Assembly: GCA_035539855.1 (NCBI GenBank)
Contig: DATLHO010000276.1
Span: forward strand, 1 to 11,774
Length of the DNA: 11,774 nt
Direction: 5' to 3'
Source of the DNA: DATLHO01 sp035539855
GTDB taxonomy: Bacteria; Bacteroidota; Ignavibacteria; OLB7
The position numbers were made by a program, and so were the translations under genes. Shown piece by piece: positions 1 through 5,927 of the stretch. The notes under the pieces were generated by a model. That model was not told where the DNA came from, did not search any database, and saw nothing but the letters and a program-made list of their open reading frames with translations. How positions within the stretch are numbered: position 1 is the stretch's first letter; each line of letters starts with the position of its first letter.

Positions 1-175
1 GGTCGCCGAGCAGTTCACGGGTCTGCCGGGCCGCTACGTCAAGCTCGAGGACACGATCAGCGGCTTCGAAGCAATCCTCAACGGCCTCGGCGACGACATG
101 CCCGAAGACGCGTTCCGCTACGTCGGAACGTTCGATGAGGCAGCGGAGAAGTCGTCGAAGATTTTGGCGGCGTAA
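1..175 (+). CDS. atpD: ATP synthase F1 subunit beta, C-terminal end (partial)
   Basis: The last 57 codons of an open frame that enters from the left edge (frame begins at base 2) and stops at TAA 173-175. The peptide contains EQFTGLPGRYVKLEDT and ends in a helical stretch with the FRYVGTFDEAAEK pattern. This is the typical C-terminal domain of the catalytic beta subunit of F-type ATP synthase, on the cytoplasmic F1 head. The nucleotide-binding part lies outside the window. The next gene is atpC, the usual order at the end of an atp operon, which supports the call. The 106-bp gap to atpC is long for this operon and holds a small hairpin and a heptamer repeat. Confidence 0.93.
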   Translation, partial: VAEQFTGLPGRYVKLEDTISGFEAILNGLGDDMPEDAFRYVGTFDEAAEKSSKILAA

Positions 176-190
176 ACTGATCGTGAACTG

Positions 191-205
191 ACGAGCGCAG
201 CTCGT
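191..205 (+). other. Small hairpin between atpD and atpC
   Basis: ACGAGC (191-196) and GCTCGT (200-205) form a perfect 6-bp stem with a 3-base loop, just after the atpD stop. There is no T-run behind it, so it is not a convincing terminator. It could protect the upstream message end or tune atpC levels; this is inference. Confidence 0.35.
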
Positions 206-245
206 TGCGCGATGCCGACATCGCCGGTCATCGGCCTTTGCCTCG

Positions 246-277
246 TGACCTCTGACATCTGACATCTGACATCTGAC
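246..277 (+). repeat. Heptamer tandem array (TGACATC unit), ends 4 bp before atpC
   Basis: Read as units: TGACCTC (246-252), TGACATC (253-259), TGACATC (260-266), TGACATC (267-273), then a truncated TGAC (274-277). The array fills the place where a ribosome binding site for atpC would be expected. A near-identical array with the same unit order lies at 5830-5861 (30 of 32 bases the same), and the reverse-strand unit fills 5716-5779. Confidence 0.9.
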
Positions 278-281
278 AAAC

Positions 282-698
282 ATGGCCAAGACATTCTCAG
301 TGGAGATCGTCTCCCCGCAGCGGATGGTGTTTCAAGGCGAGGCCGAGTCGGTGACGCTGCCGGGGGTTGTGGCGCCGTTTCAGGTGCTGTACAACCATGC
401 GCCGATCCTGACGGAGCTCGAGGTGGGGGACATCAAGATCGTCGACGCCCAGGGACGCGAGACGCACATCGCGACCTCGGGCGGCTTTGCCGAGGTGAAG
501 GAGAACAAGATGACCGTGATCGCCGAGGCAGCCGAGGCCGCATCGGAGATCGACGTCAAGCGCGCGCAGAGCGCCCGCGAGCGCGCCGCCGAGCGCGTCC
601 GCGACGCACGCCAGCACACCGGCGACATCGACCAGCTCCGCGCCGAAGCGGCACTGGCCCGCGCGATGAACCGGCTGAAGGTGGCGGATCGGATGTAG
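282..698 (+). CDS. atpC: ATP synthase F1 subunit epsilon
   Basis: A 138-residue protein with the standard epsilon architecture. An N-terminal beta-sandwich (about 1-88) starts with the VEIVSPQRMVFQGEAESVTLPG pattern and carries the NHAPILTEL and SGGFAEV motifs. A C-terminal helical hairpin rich in Ala, Arg and Glu (about 90-138) follows. Epsilon links the rotor to the F1 head and can inhibit ATP hydrolysis. It follows atpD in the same direction, as in most bacterial atp operons. ATG at 282 is chosen because the beta-sandwich begins at once after it. No Shine-Dalgarno sequence is visible: the upstream bases are the heptamer array, so initiation may depend on an open leader or on other signals. 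A strong terminator follows 26 bp after the stop. Confidence 0.96.
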   Translation: MAKTFSVEIVSPQRMVFQGEAESVTLPGVVAPFQVLYNHAPILTELEVGDIKIVDAQGRETHIATSGGFAEVKENKMTVIAEAAEAASEIDVKRAQSARERAAERVRDARQHTGDIDQLRAEAALARAMNRLKVADRM

Positions 699-724
699 AC
701 GTTCGGTCTCAACGCAGATACGAC

Positions 725-760
725 AAGCCCCCGCTCCGGGATCGGAGCGGGGGCTTTGTT
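725..760 (+). terminator. Rho-independent terminator of the atp operon
   Basis: Bases 725-738 pair perfectly with 743-756 (14 bp, including a run of C/G pairs) around the 4-base loop GGAT. The 3' arm ends in TTT and is followed by GTT. It lies just after atpC and before the toxin-antitoxin promoter. Confidence 0.92.
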
Positions 761-774
761 ATGCGCGGTGGGAC

Positions 775-803
775 TTGCGGGAGCTGCGGCGCTGCAGTAT
801 GTT
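775..803 (+). promoter_or_regulatory. Candidate promoter of the toxin-antitoxin operon
   Basis: TTGCGG (775-780) and TATGTT (798-803) are separated by 17 bp, a good sigma-70-like layout. The expected start of transcription is near 809-811, inside the inverted GTTAAC pair at 805-823. The toxin start follows closely. Confidence 0.55.
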
Positions 804-804
804 T

Positions 805-823
805 GTTAACCCCTTCCGTTAAC
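805..823. promoter_or_regulatory. Candidate operator of the toxin-antitoxin operon (GTTAAC pair)
   Basis: Two copies of the palindrome GTTAAC (805-810 and 818-823) flank a 7-bp spacer, just downstream of the -10 box and upstream of the toxin start. HigA-type antitoxins usually repress their own operon by binding an inverted repeat at the promoter. The position fits; binding is inferred. Confidence 0.5.
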
Positions 824-826
824 AGA

Positions 827-1174
827 GTGCGCGACGTGCAAATTGCGTTTGGCGACCGACGGCTCCGCAAGGTGGCAAACGATGTAAAGGAGCTCACACG
901 AGAATATGGCCCGGCGCGAGCCAGGAAGCTGATTCGTCGACTCCAGGAGCTTCGATCTGCCGAATGCCTCGAAGACCTGCGGAACCTACCAGGTCCTCGC
1001 TGCCATGAACTGCGGAAGAACCGGACAGGGCAGTTGTCAATCGATCTCGATCATCCGTACCGGCTGATCTTCGAGCCATCGCACGATCCAGTCCCGCGAA
1101 AGGCCGACGGGGGAATCGATTGGAGACTGATAACCGCTATAACGATCCTCGAGATCACCGATACCCATGAGTAG
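827..1174 (+). CDS. higB: HigB/RelE-superfamily toxin
   Basis: About 115 residues from GTG 827 to TAG 1172-1174; GTG 836 (112 residues) is an equally possible start. The frame is open further upstream to 761, but that part would cross the promoter and operator and has no family features. The body shows the HigB/killer-protein pattern: VQIAFGDRRLRK at the start, RARKLIRRLQELR in the central helix, then PGPRCHEL, GQLSIDLDHPYRLIFEP, and a last strand ITAITILEITDTH. RelE-superfamily toxins of this type cut mRNA on the ribosome and stop growth until neutralised. The gene overlaps the antitoxin by 8 bp (stop TAG inside ATGAGTAG), so the two are translationally coupled. The toxin-first order is the normal HigBA order. 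The exact target is unknown. Confidence 0.85.
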   Translation: MRDVQIAFGDRRLRKVANDVKELTREYGPARARKLIRRLQELRSAECLEDLRNLPGPRCHELRKNRTGQLSIDLDHPYRLIFEPSHDPVPRKADGGIDWRLITAITILEITDTHE

Positions 1175-2261
1175 CACTCACGAGAACGAGTTCGCACCCG
1201 ATGTCGTCCCGCCGCCCGGCGAGACGCTCCTCGAGACGATCGAGGCGATCGGCATGTCGCAGGCGGAGCTGGCGGAGCGCACAGGCCGACCGAGGAAGAC
1301 GATCAACGAGATCATCAAGGGAAAGGCCGCGATCACGCCGGAGACTGCACTTCAGCTCGAACGCGTACTCGGCGTCCCGGCGTCGTTCTGGAACAACTAT
1401 GAGCGGAGCTACCGCGAGTATCTCGCGCGCAAGGCTGAGAATGAGCAACTGAGTCACCATCGGGACTGGCTGAAGAACTTTCCCGTTCGAGCGATGATGA
1501 AGCTCGGTTGGATTCCGGAGTCGAGCGACAAGATCCAGCAGGTCCGCTCGCTGCTCCGATACTTCGCGATCGCGGCACCGGAGCAGTGGGACGCCGTCTG
1601 GGTCAAGCCGGTGGTCGCCTACCGGAAGGCGCGTGTGTTTACGAGCGACTCGTATGTCGACTCCGCGTGGCTTCGGCAGGGTCAGATCCTCGCACAGAAC
1701 GTGGAGTGCCGGCGCTTCGACGAGGCGAGATTCCGAGACGCGCTTGTCAGGACGAGAGCATTGACGCGACAGCCCGTGAGTGCGTGGCAGTGCGAGCTTC
1801 AAACGATATGTGCCGATGCGGGAGTGGCCGTCGTCCTCGTTCCCGAGCTGCCGAAGCTCCGCGCATGCGGCGCCACCTATTGGCTCGGCCCTTCGAAGGC
1901 GGTGATTCAACTCAGCCTGCGGTACAGGACTGACGACCACTTCTGGTTCACGTTTTTCCACGAAGCGGGCCACATCATGCTGCATGGCCGTACCGAAACG
2001 TTCGTCGAGGGCAATGGCGAGCACGACGCGCGCGAGGACGAAGCGAACCGATTCGCGGCGCAGACACTGATACCGGAGCGGCGGTTCCAAACATTCCTCG
2101 CGTCAGGGGAATCGCTCACGAAGAATGGAATCGCAGCATTCGCAGCGGAACTGGGGATTGCACCGGGAATCGTTGTTGGGCGATTGCAGAAGGAGGGACG
2201 AATCCCCTACTCGCACTGCAATGAGCTCAAGCGGAAGCTGGAGTGGATGCCGACGCCTTAG
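1167..2261 (+). CDS. higA: HigA-like antitoxin fused to an ImmA/IrrE-type metallopeptidase domain
   Basis: A 364-residue two-part protein. Residues 15-75 are an XRE/HigA helix-turn-helix: PPGETLLETIEAIGMSQAEL, then RTGRPRKTINEIIKGKAAIT and LERVLGVPASFW. This is the DNA-binding and antitoxin part. Residues about 170-310 form an ImmA/IrrE-like domain with the zinc motif HEAGH (265-269), FWFTFFHEAGHIMLHG context, and EDEANRFAAQTLIP (290-303), which supplies the usual downstream Glu and the Asn/Phe signature. The start ATG 1167 overlaps the toxin gene. The natural reading is repressor plus neutraliser; the peptidase part might cleave the antitoxin itself, a partner or a separate repressor. Simple HigA antitoxins are about 100 residues, so the extra domain is notable, though XRE-ImmA fusions are a known class. 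Substrate unknown. Confidence 0.86.
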   Translation: MSSTHENEFAPDVVPPPGETLLETIEAIGMSQAELAERTGRPRKTINEIIKGKAAITPETALQLERVLGVPASFWNNYERSYREYLARKAENEQLSHHRDWLKNFPVRAMMKLGWIPESSDKIQQVRSLLRYFAIAAPEQWDAVWVKPVVAYRKARVFTSDSYVDSAWLRQGQILAQNVECRRFDEARFRDALVRTRALTRQPVSAWQCELQTICADAGVAVVLVPELPKLRACGATYWLGPSKAVIQLSLRYRTDDHFWFTFFHEAGHIMLHGRTETFVEGNGEHDAREDEANRFAAQTLIPERRFQTFLASGESLTKNGIAAFAAELGIAPGIVVGRLQKEGRIPYSHCNELKRKLEWMPTP

Positions 2262-2409
2262 ATCAGTCCACGTACCAGTCTGGACTTCATGGCAGAGGCC
2301 CGAACCCCAGACGGACACGTCAACCGAACGGCAGGCACATGACGCCGCGCGATTCAACATCACCATGTCGCCTGATGATGAATCGCGCTGACAGCTCCGT
2401 CCTCCACCC
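2262..2409. other. Gap between convergent genes with a long inverted repeat
   Basis: GCGCGATTCA (2347-2356) pairs perfectly with TGAATCGCGC (2379-2388), and inside it ATCA (2359-2362) pairs with TGAT (2373-2376) around a 10-base loop. The hairpin lies between the convergent antitoxin and nucleotidase genes. There is no clear T-run, so it may act as a two-way message end rather than a classical terminator. Confidence 0.5.
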
Positions 2410-4290
2410 CTACCTCCCGTGCACAACCCTAACCACCCGCACCTCCTGCCGTCCATCCGCACTCACTCGGCACAGGTACGCTCCGTCGGCGAGCGTCGAT
2501 GCGTCGAGCGTCGCGGCGTGCGCGCCGGGCGGCATCGGTGCGTCGAGAACCGTCGCGACCTGTGTGCCGCGCGCGTCGAAGAGCTCGATGCTCACGTGCG
2601 ATGCGCGGGCGAGCCGATAGGTGATCATCGTGCCGCCACTGGTCGGATTCGGGCGGCACTCGAGCGCGAGCCGGTCGGCCGCCGCGGCGTTCTCGCGGAC
2701 GGCTCCCGGACGCACCAGCGCCTCGATGCGTCCCTCCTGCACGGCGCGGACCGTGTCGAAGCTCGCGAGATATCCGGAGAGCACCTGGAATTCCGTCGTG
2801 TCTCCGATGATCCGCACGTCGCTGAAGTCCGCGCCGATCGTCTGGAAGATCGCGAGCGCGAACTCGTTGGCGGTGACGGTGTACTCGGCGGTCGGATCGA
2901 GCGCGACACCACCGACCTTCACGTCGACAACGCGCGTCCATGCGGGGTCGGTCGGATCGTAGCGATAGCTCAGTCCCGATGCCTGGATGATGTAGTCGTC
3001 GCCGACCTCGATGTCCGACAATCCGAACTCGAGCGCGGCCACGAGCGATGAGCCGGGCAGCTTCAGCGTGGCGATCCGGAAGCCGAGGCCGTTGACGGTG
3101 TTGAAGCCGTAGCCGACCGCGCGGAAGGCATCGACGCCCACGATCGGTCCGGCATACAGCATCTCGGCGATGCTGCCGGAGGGCTCGAGCGCGATCTGCG
3201 TTCCGGTCGCCGCGCGGAAGGCGTCGGCGACGATGTTGCCCAGCGGCGTGTCCTTGAAGCCGAGCTCCGTCGGACGGTCGACGACCTCGACGATGTCCGT
3301 CGCGGCGTAGGTGATCGGCGCGGTGAAGACCGGACCGTAGATCCCCTCGATTTCTTCGATCAATCCGTCGACGATCTCCGTCACCTGCGGCGCCTCAGGC
3401 ACCTGGGCATCGAGGTGGATCAGCGCGTAGTCCGCGAGCGACACGTCGTCGCCATCGACCGCGAGGCGCATGTGGCCGAGGTTCTGGTAGTACGGTCCGG
3501 ACTGCACGAGGAGCGTCGTGCCGCCGTCGGGGCCCGGCACGACCAGGGGCTGCTCGAACGTGTAATGATCGTGGCCTCCGACGATTACGTCGATGCCGGC
3601 GACCGATGCGGCGAGCACGGCATCGTAGTGCAGTCCGAGGTGCGACAGGGCGATGATGACGTCGCAGTCGTAGGTCTCGAGCGAGTCGACGGCATCGGCG
3701 GCGATCCGTAGGAATGCCGTATCCAGCACGAGCGGACCGGGCAGCGACAGCAGGTTCGTCGACGGTGTCGTCAGGCCGAAGATCCCGACGCGCAGGTCGC
3801 CGAAGTCGCGGATCGTGTACGGCTGCACCCGCGAGCGCAGCGAGACGAAGCCGGTATCCGGAAACACGAGGTTCGCCGACAGGAGCGGAAAACCACCCTG
3901 CTCGAATCCCGCATCCAACGCATCGGAAAGCGTCGACGGCGTGAGGTCGAACTCATGGTTGCCGAGAGTCATCGCGTCGAGTCCGACAGCGGCGAGCAGC
4001 CGCAGCTCGGGGACGCCGAAGAACCGATTGAAGAACAGATCGCCGATGAAGAAGTCGCCGGCGTGGAGCGACAGGACGGCTCCCCCCTGTGACTCGACCG
4101 TTGCGATGACCGCGGCGGCGCGGGCGAGGCCGCCGAGCGTTCCCTGCAGCGCCGTATCGCGGCTTCCGCCGGGGGCCAGGTGCGAGTGCGAGTCGCTCAT
4201 GTGCAGGATCGTGAGCGTGTCGGCCTCGACCCTCGCACTCGCCAGCAGCGTGGCGATCGCAGTGCAGGCAATCAGTACGGTCCGTTTCAT
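2410..4290 (-). CDS. Secreted 5'-nucleotidase/UshA-family metallophosphatase with C-terminal sorting-type tail
   Basis: A 626-residue protein. Residues 1-23 are a Sec signal peptide (MKR, hydrophobic core, ending ARVEA). The calcineurin-like phosphoesterase domain shows all metal motifs: SDSHSH (32-37), AGD (77-79), GNHEFD (110-115), LSHLG (215-219) and GGHDH (238-242). The 5'-nucleotidase C-terminal domain follows (about 325-515), with PLGNIVADAFRAATG. The last 84 residues (543-626) begin RPNPTSGG and run as a beta-rich FlgD-Ig/Por-secretion-type tail (ISIELFDARGTQV-like strands, ADGAYLCRV). The family removes phosphate from nucleotides or nucleotide sugars outside the cytoplasm; the exact substrate cannot be read. 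The tail suggests surface sorting by a type IX-like route or a cell-wall/FlgD-like module. No strong ribosome site is seen. It stands alone, convergent with the toxin-antitoxin unit. Confidence 0.9.
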   Translation of the reverse strand: MKRTVLIACTAIATLLASARVEADTLTILHMSDSHSHLAPGGSRDTALQGTLGGLARAAAVIATVESQGGAVLSLHAGDFFIGDLFFNRFFGVPELRLLAAVGLDAMTLGNHEFDLTPSTLSDALDAGFEQGGFPLLSANLVFPDTGFVSLRSRVQPYTIRDFGDLRVGIFGLTTPSTNLLSLPGPLVLDTAFLRIAADAVDSLETYDCDVIIALSHLGLHYDAVLAASVAGIDVIVGGHDHYTFEQPLVVPGPDGGTTLLVQSGPYYQNLGHMRLAVDGDDVSLADYALIHLDAQVPEAPQVTEIVDGLIEEIEGIYGPVFTAPITYAATDIVEVVDRPTELGFKDTPLGNIVADAFRAATGTQIALEPSGSIAEMLYAGPIVGVDAFRAVGYGFNTVNGLGFRIATLKLPGSSLVAALEFGLSDIEVGDDYIIQASGLSYRYDPTDPAWTRVVDVKVGGVALDPTAEYTVTANEFALAIFQTIGADFSDVRIIGDTTEFQVLSGYLASFDTVRAVQEGRIEALVRPGAVRENAAAADRLALECRPNPTSGGTMITYRLARASHVSIELFDARGTQVATVLDAPMPPGAHAATLDASTLADGAYLCRVSADGRQEVRVVRVVHGR

Positions 4291-4312
4291 GGTAGTCCGC
4301 CGATTGGTGAAT

Positions 4313-4341
4313 AACTCATTCGACCGAACGTAGCCACCGAA
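4313..4341 (-). promoter_or_regulatory. Weak candidate promoter of the nucleotidase gene
   Basis: On the minus strand TTCGGT (4341-4336) and TGAGTT (4318-4313) are 17 bp apart, resembling the TTGAC-N17-YAAGTT layout seen elsewhere in the window. The leader would be only about 15 bases. The match is poor at both boxes. Confidence 0.28.
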
Positions 4342-4483
4342 TGCCCGGCGTGCCCAGACGCAGATCAGGATCCGGGAGGAATTCGGAGGCCACGGAATCG
4401 GGTGGAAAGCTATCGGCGGCAGTGGTGGCGGAGGTCAGCGAGGGATCGGGGGGATGTCATCGAATTGTCGCGGGGCGCGCGGC

Positions 4484-4551
4484 GATCGAGCGCGCGGGGA
4501 TTGAGCGCAGCGATTGAGCGCGTGGCGATTGCGAGCGAAGCGCATGAGCGC
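4484..4551 (+). repeat. Degenerate GATTGAGCGC repeats
   Basis: Variants of GATTGAGCGC start at 4484, 4499, 4512, 4527 and 4542, a spacing of 13-15 bp. They run directly into the left arm of the long palindromic element at 4551. No gene is seen in 4291-4976; short open frames here run across the palindrome and look fortuitous. Confidence 0.6.
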
Positions 4552-4841
4552 CCGGCGCTCAAGCGCCGGGCTGACGGGTCAAGCCTCGTGAACGAGGCTC
4601 GCGCATGGAGCCACGCCAGTGCATCGCCGAGGACGACGCAGTGCCGTGGGCTCCATGCGCGGTGCAGGTGCGCCGCGCCCCTCGACGAACGCAGAGACGC
4701 ACGTCGAATCGCGAGCGCTCCCAGAGCGCTCGCACCGAGCCCACAGCCCTCGCGATCGCTCTCGGCGATACACTGCCGCGGCACGATGCGCGAGCCCCGT
4801 TCACGGGGCTTGACGACTCAGCCCGGCGCTTGAGCGCCGGG
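4551..4841. repeat. Long palindromic element with 56-bp terminal inverted repeats (MITE-like)
   Basis: The outer arms 4551-4606 and 4786-4841 match as inverted repeats at about 51 of 56 bases. Each arm starts with its own stem, CCCGGCGCT and AGCGCCGGG around two bases, and then a second stem (AGCCTCG/CGAGGCT on the left, AGCCCCG/CGGGGCT on the right). The symmetry continues inward less exactly: 4607-4655 resembles the reverse complement of about 4736-4785, including CAGTGCATCGCCGAG against CTCGGCGATACACTG. The centre has another stem, GCGAGCGCT against AGCGCTCGC. The whole element could fold into one long branched hairpin. It encodes nothing convincing. It is most like a non-autonomous mobile or REP-type element. 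Confidence 0.8.
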
Positions 4842-4915
4842 ATGCCTTGAGCGCCAGGATGACATCGCCGATCCCCCCCGCCACAATTCATCACGGTTTC
4901 CCCCATCCGCGATCC

Positions 4916-4944
4916 TTGACCCGTCCGGGAACCCGGAGTAAGTT
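4916..4944 (+). promoter_or_regulatory. Promoter of the fur-feoA operon
   Basis: TTGACC (4916-4921) and TAAGTT (4939-4944) are separated by 17 bp, placing the start of transcription near 4951. The same layout, with TAAGTT or CAAGTT as the -10 box, occurs at 11548-11576 and on the minus strand at 11060-11088. Confidence 0.7.
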
Positions 4945-4969
4945 GAGACTGGATTCAGTCTTAATAAGA
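4943..4969. promoter_or_regulatory. Candidate Fur-type operator over the fur start of transcription
   Basis: AGACTG (4946-4951) and CAGTCT (4956-4961) form a perfect inverted repeat with a 4-bp spacer. It extends to 9-bp arms (4943-4951, 4956-4964) with one mismatch. A second palindrome, TCTTA-A-TAAGA (4959-4969), overlaps it. The site covers the edge of the -10 box and the expected start of transcription, where a self-repressing regulator would bind. It is not a textbook Fur box, so the assignment rests on symmetry and position. Confidence 0.55.
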
Positions 4970-4976
4970 ATTCAAC

Positions 4977-5486
4977 ATGTACTCGATCGCGGAGAAACGG
5001 GCGAAGGAGAAGTTCACGGAGTTCCTGCGCGGCGGGAGCTACCGGATCACTCCGGAGCGCTTCGAGGTGCTCGCGGCGGTCCTCAGGACCGACGACCACT
5101 TCGACGCCGAGACGCTCTATCTCATGCTGAGAGGGTCGGGCAGCAAGGTGTCGCGCGCGACGGTCTACAAGACCCTGGCGCTGCTGCACGAGTGCGGCCT
5201 GGTCGTGCGACACATGTTCTCCCCCGGCGAGTTCGCGCAGTACGAGAAGACGATCGACCGGCCGATGCACGACCACATGGTCTGCACGCGGTGCAACCGG
5301 ATCATCGAGTTCGACAACCGCTCGGTCGTCTACCTGCAGAAGCAGCTCGCGCACCTCCACGACTTCGAATCGAGCTATCACACCCTCCAGATCTTCGGCG
5401 TCTGCGGCGACTGCCGCCGAACGCGCCATTCCGCGAAGAACGGGACGAAGAATGGAACTTCCCTCAAGGTGACCAGTGTCGACTGA
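4977..5486 (+). CDS. fur: Fur-family metal-responsive transcriptional regulator
   Basis: 169 residues with full Fur architecture. A winged-helix DNA-binding domain (about 10-85) carries the recognition helix SRATVYKTLALL (59-70) after the DDHFDAETLY segment. The dimerisation and metal domain (about 88-147) has RPMHDHMVCTRCNRIIEF with His98, Asp99 and His100, Cys103 and Cys106, then His135 and the second zinc pair Cys143 and Cys146 (CGDC). Both CxxC pairs of a structural zinc site are intact. Fur proteins with bound Fe(II) usually repress iron uptake genes. Here the gene leads directly into feoA with an 11-bp overlap and shares its promoter, so it probably controls the ferrous iron system and itself. 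PerR or Zur cannot be excluded from sequence, but the feo context favours iron. The C-terminal 23 residues are a basic, Asn/Thr/Lys-rich extension. Confidence 0.9.
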   Translation: MYSIAEKRAKEKFTEFLRGGSYRITPERFEVLAAVLRTDDHFDAETLYLMLRGSGSKVSRATVYKTLALLHECGLVVRHMFSPGEFAQYEKTIDRPMHDHMVCTRCNRIIEFDNRSVVYLQKQLAHLHDFESSYHTLQIFGVCGDCRRTRHSAKNGTKNGTSLKVTSVD

Positions 5487-5712
5487 GCATCAAACCCTGC
5501 TCGATGCGCGCCGCCGCAACAGCGGCACCATCGTCTCCCTTCCCGCCGACGCAGCCCTTCGCTCGCAGTGCATCCGCCTCGGCCTCAGCATCGGCTCCTC
5601 CTTCACCTGCCTCGAGCGCCTTCCCGGCGGCACCATCGTCGTCGAGACGGGGCGGCAGGAAATAGCGCTCGGCAATGCACTGGCGAAGGCGATCGGCGTT
5701 GCCATTGGTTAG
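5476..5712 (+). CDS. feoA: Ferrous iron transport protein A
   Basis: 78 residues, the usual size of FeoA. The body shows GTIVSLPAD, then LRSQCIRLGLSIGSSFTCLERLPGG, then a last strand IVVETGRQEIALGNALAKAIGV. This is the small SH3-like fold, cytoplasmic, thought to bind FeoB and modulate its activity. GTG 5476 overlaps the end of fur by 11 bp and has a good ribosome site AAGGTGA (5465-5471) inside fur, so translation is coupled. feoB follows 215 bp later, an unusually wide gap filled by heptamer repeats, so the feoA-feoB link may be partly broken or controlled there. Confidence 0.92.
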   Translation: MSTEHQTLLDARRRNSGTIVSLPADAALRSQCIRLGLSIGSSFTCLERLPGGTIVVETGRQEIALGNALAKAIGVAIG

Positions 5713-5715
5713 TTC

Positions 5716-5779
5716 GATGTCAAAGGTCAGATGTCAGATGTCAAATGGTTAGATGTCAAAGGTCAGATGTCAGATGTCA
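5716..5779 (+). repeat. Heptamer array, GATGTCA units, as a duplicated 28-bp block
   Basis: The block GATGTCA-AAGGTCA-GATGTCA-GATGTCA occurs at 5716-5743 and again, identically, at 5752-5779, separated by the 8 bases AATGGTTA. The unit is the reverse complement of the TGACATC unit of the arrays at 246-277 and 5830-5861. Together with 5830-5861 it makes an inverted pair about 50 bp apart that could form a long hairpin between feoA and feoB. Confidence 0.9.
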
Positions 5780-5829
5780 CATACGGGAAGACAAGACCGG
5801 CTCGGCCCTAGACACGTCTCTTCGGTTTG

Positions 5830-5861
5830 TGACCTCTAACATCTGACATCTAACATCTGAC
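5830..5861 (+). repeat. Heptamer array, TGACATC units, inverted to 5716-5779
   Basis: Units: TGACCTC (5830-5836), TAACATC (5837-5843), TGACATC (5844-5850), TAACATC (5851-5857), then truncated TGAC (5858-5861). The unit order (one CCTC unit, three ATC units, a 4-base remainder) is exactly that of 246-277. The 50 bp between this array and 5779 hold no gene. Confidence 0.9.
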
Positions 5862-5912
5862 TTCGAACCCGCACCCTGATCCACGTCATACCCGAGAACA
5901 CACCTGCGTCGC

Positions 5913-5918
5913 TATACT
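5913..5918 (+). promoter_or_regulatory. Possible -10 box of feoB
   Basis: TATACT lies 10 bp before the feoB ATG, which would give an almost leaderless message. No acceptable -35 box is found at the right distance, so this may be chance; read-through from fur-feoA is the alternative. Confidence 0.22.
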
Positions 5919-5927
5919 CGTGATGTC

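Noticed and set aside
761..826. Longer start (761) for the toxin
   Set aside because: It would translate through the promoter and the GTTAAC operator and adds a Cys/Gly-rich piece absent from the HigB pattern.
1155..2090. A 311-codon minus-strand frame opposite the antitoxin-peptidase gene
   Set aside because: The plus-strand protein has clear helix-turn-helix and HEAGH motifs; the opposite frame has none.
4402..4906. Several short frames on both strands around the palindromic element
   Set aside because: They read the same inverted repeat from both sides and give mirrored peptides; no real gene is needed to explain them.
5716..5861. CRISPR array
   Set aside because: Units are only 7 bp and directly adjacent, with no unique spacers and no cas genes.
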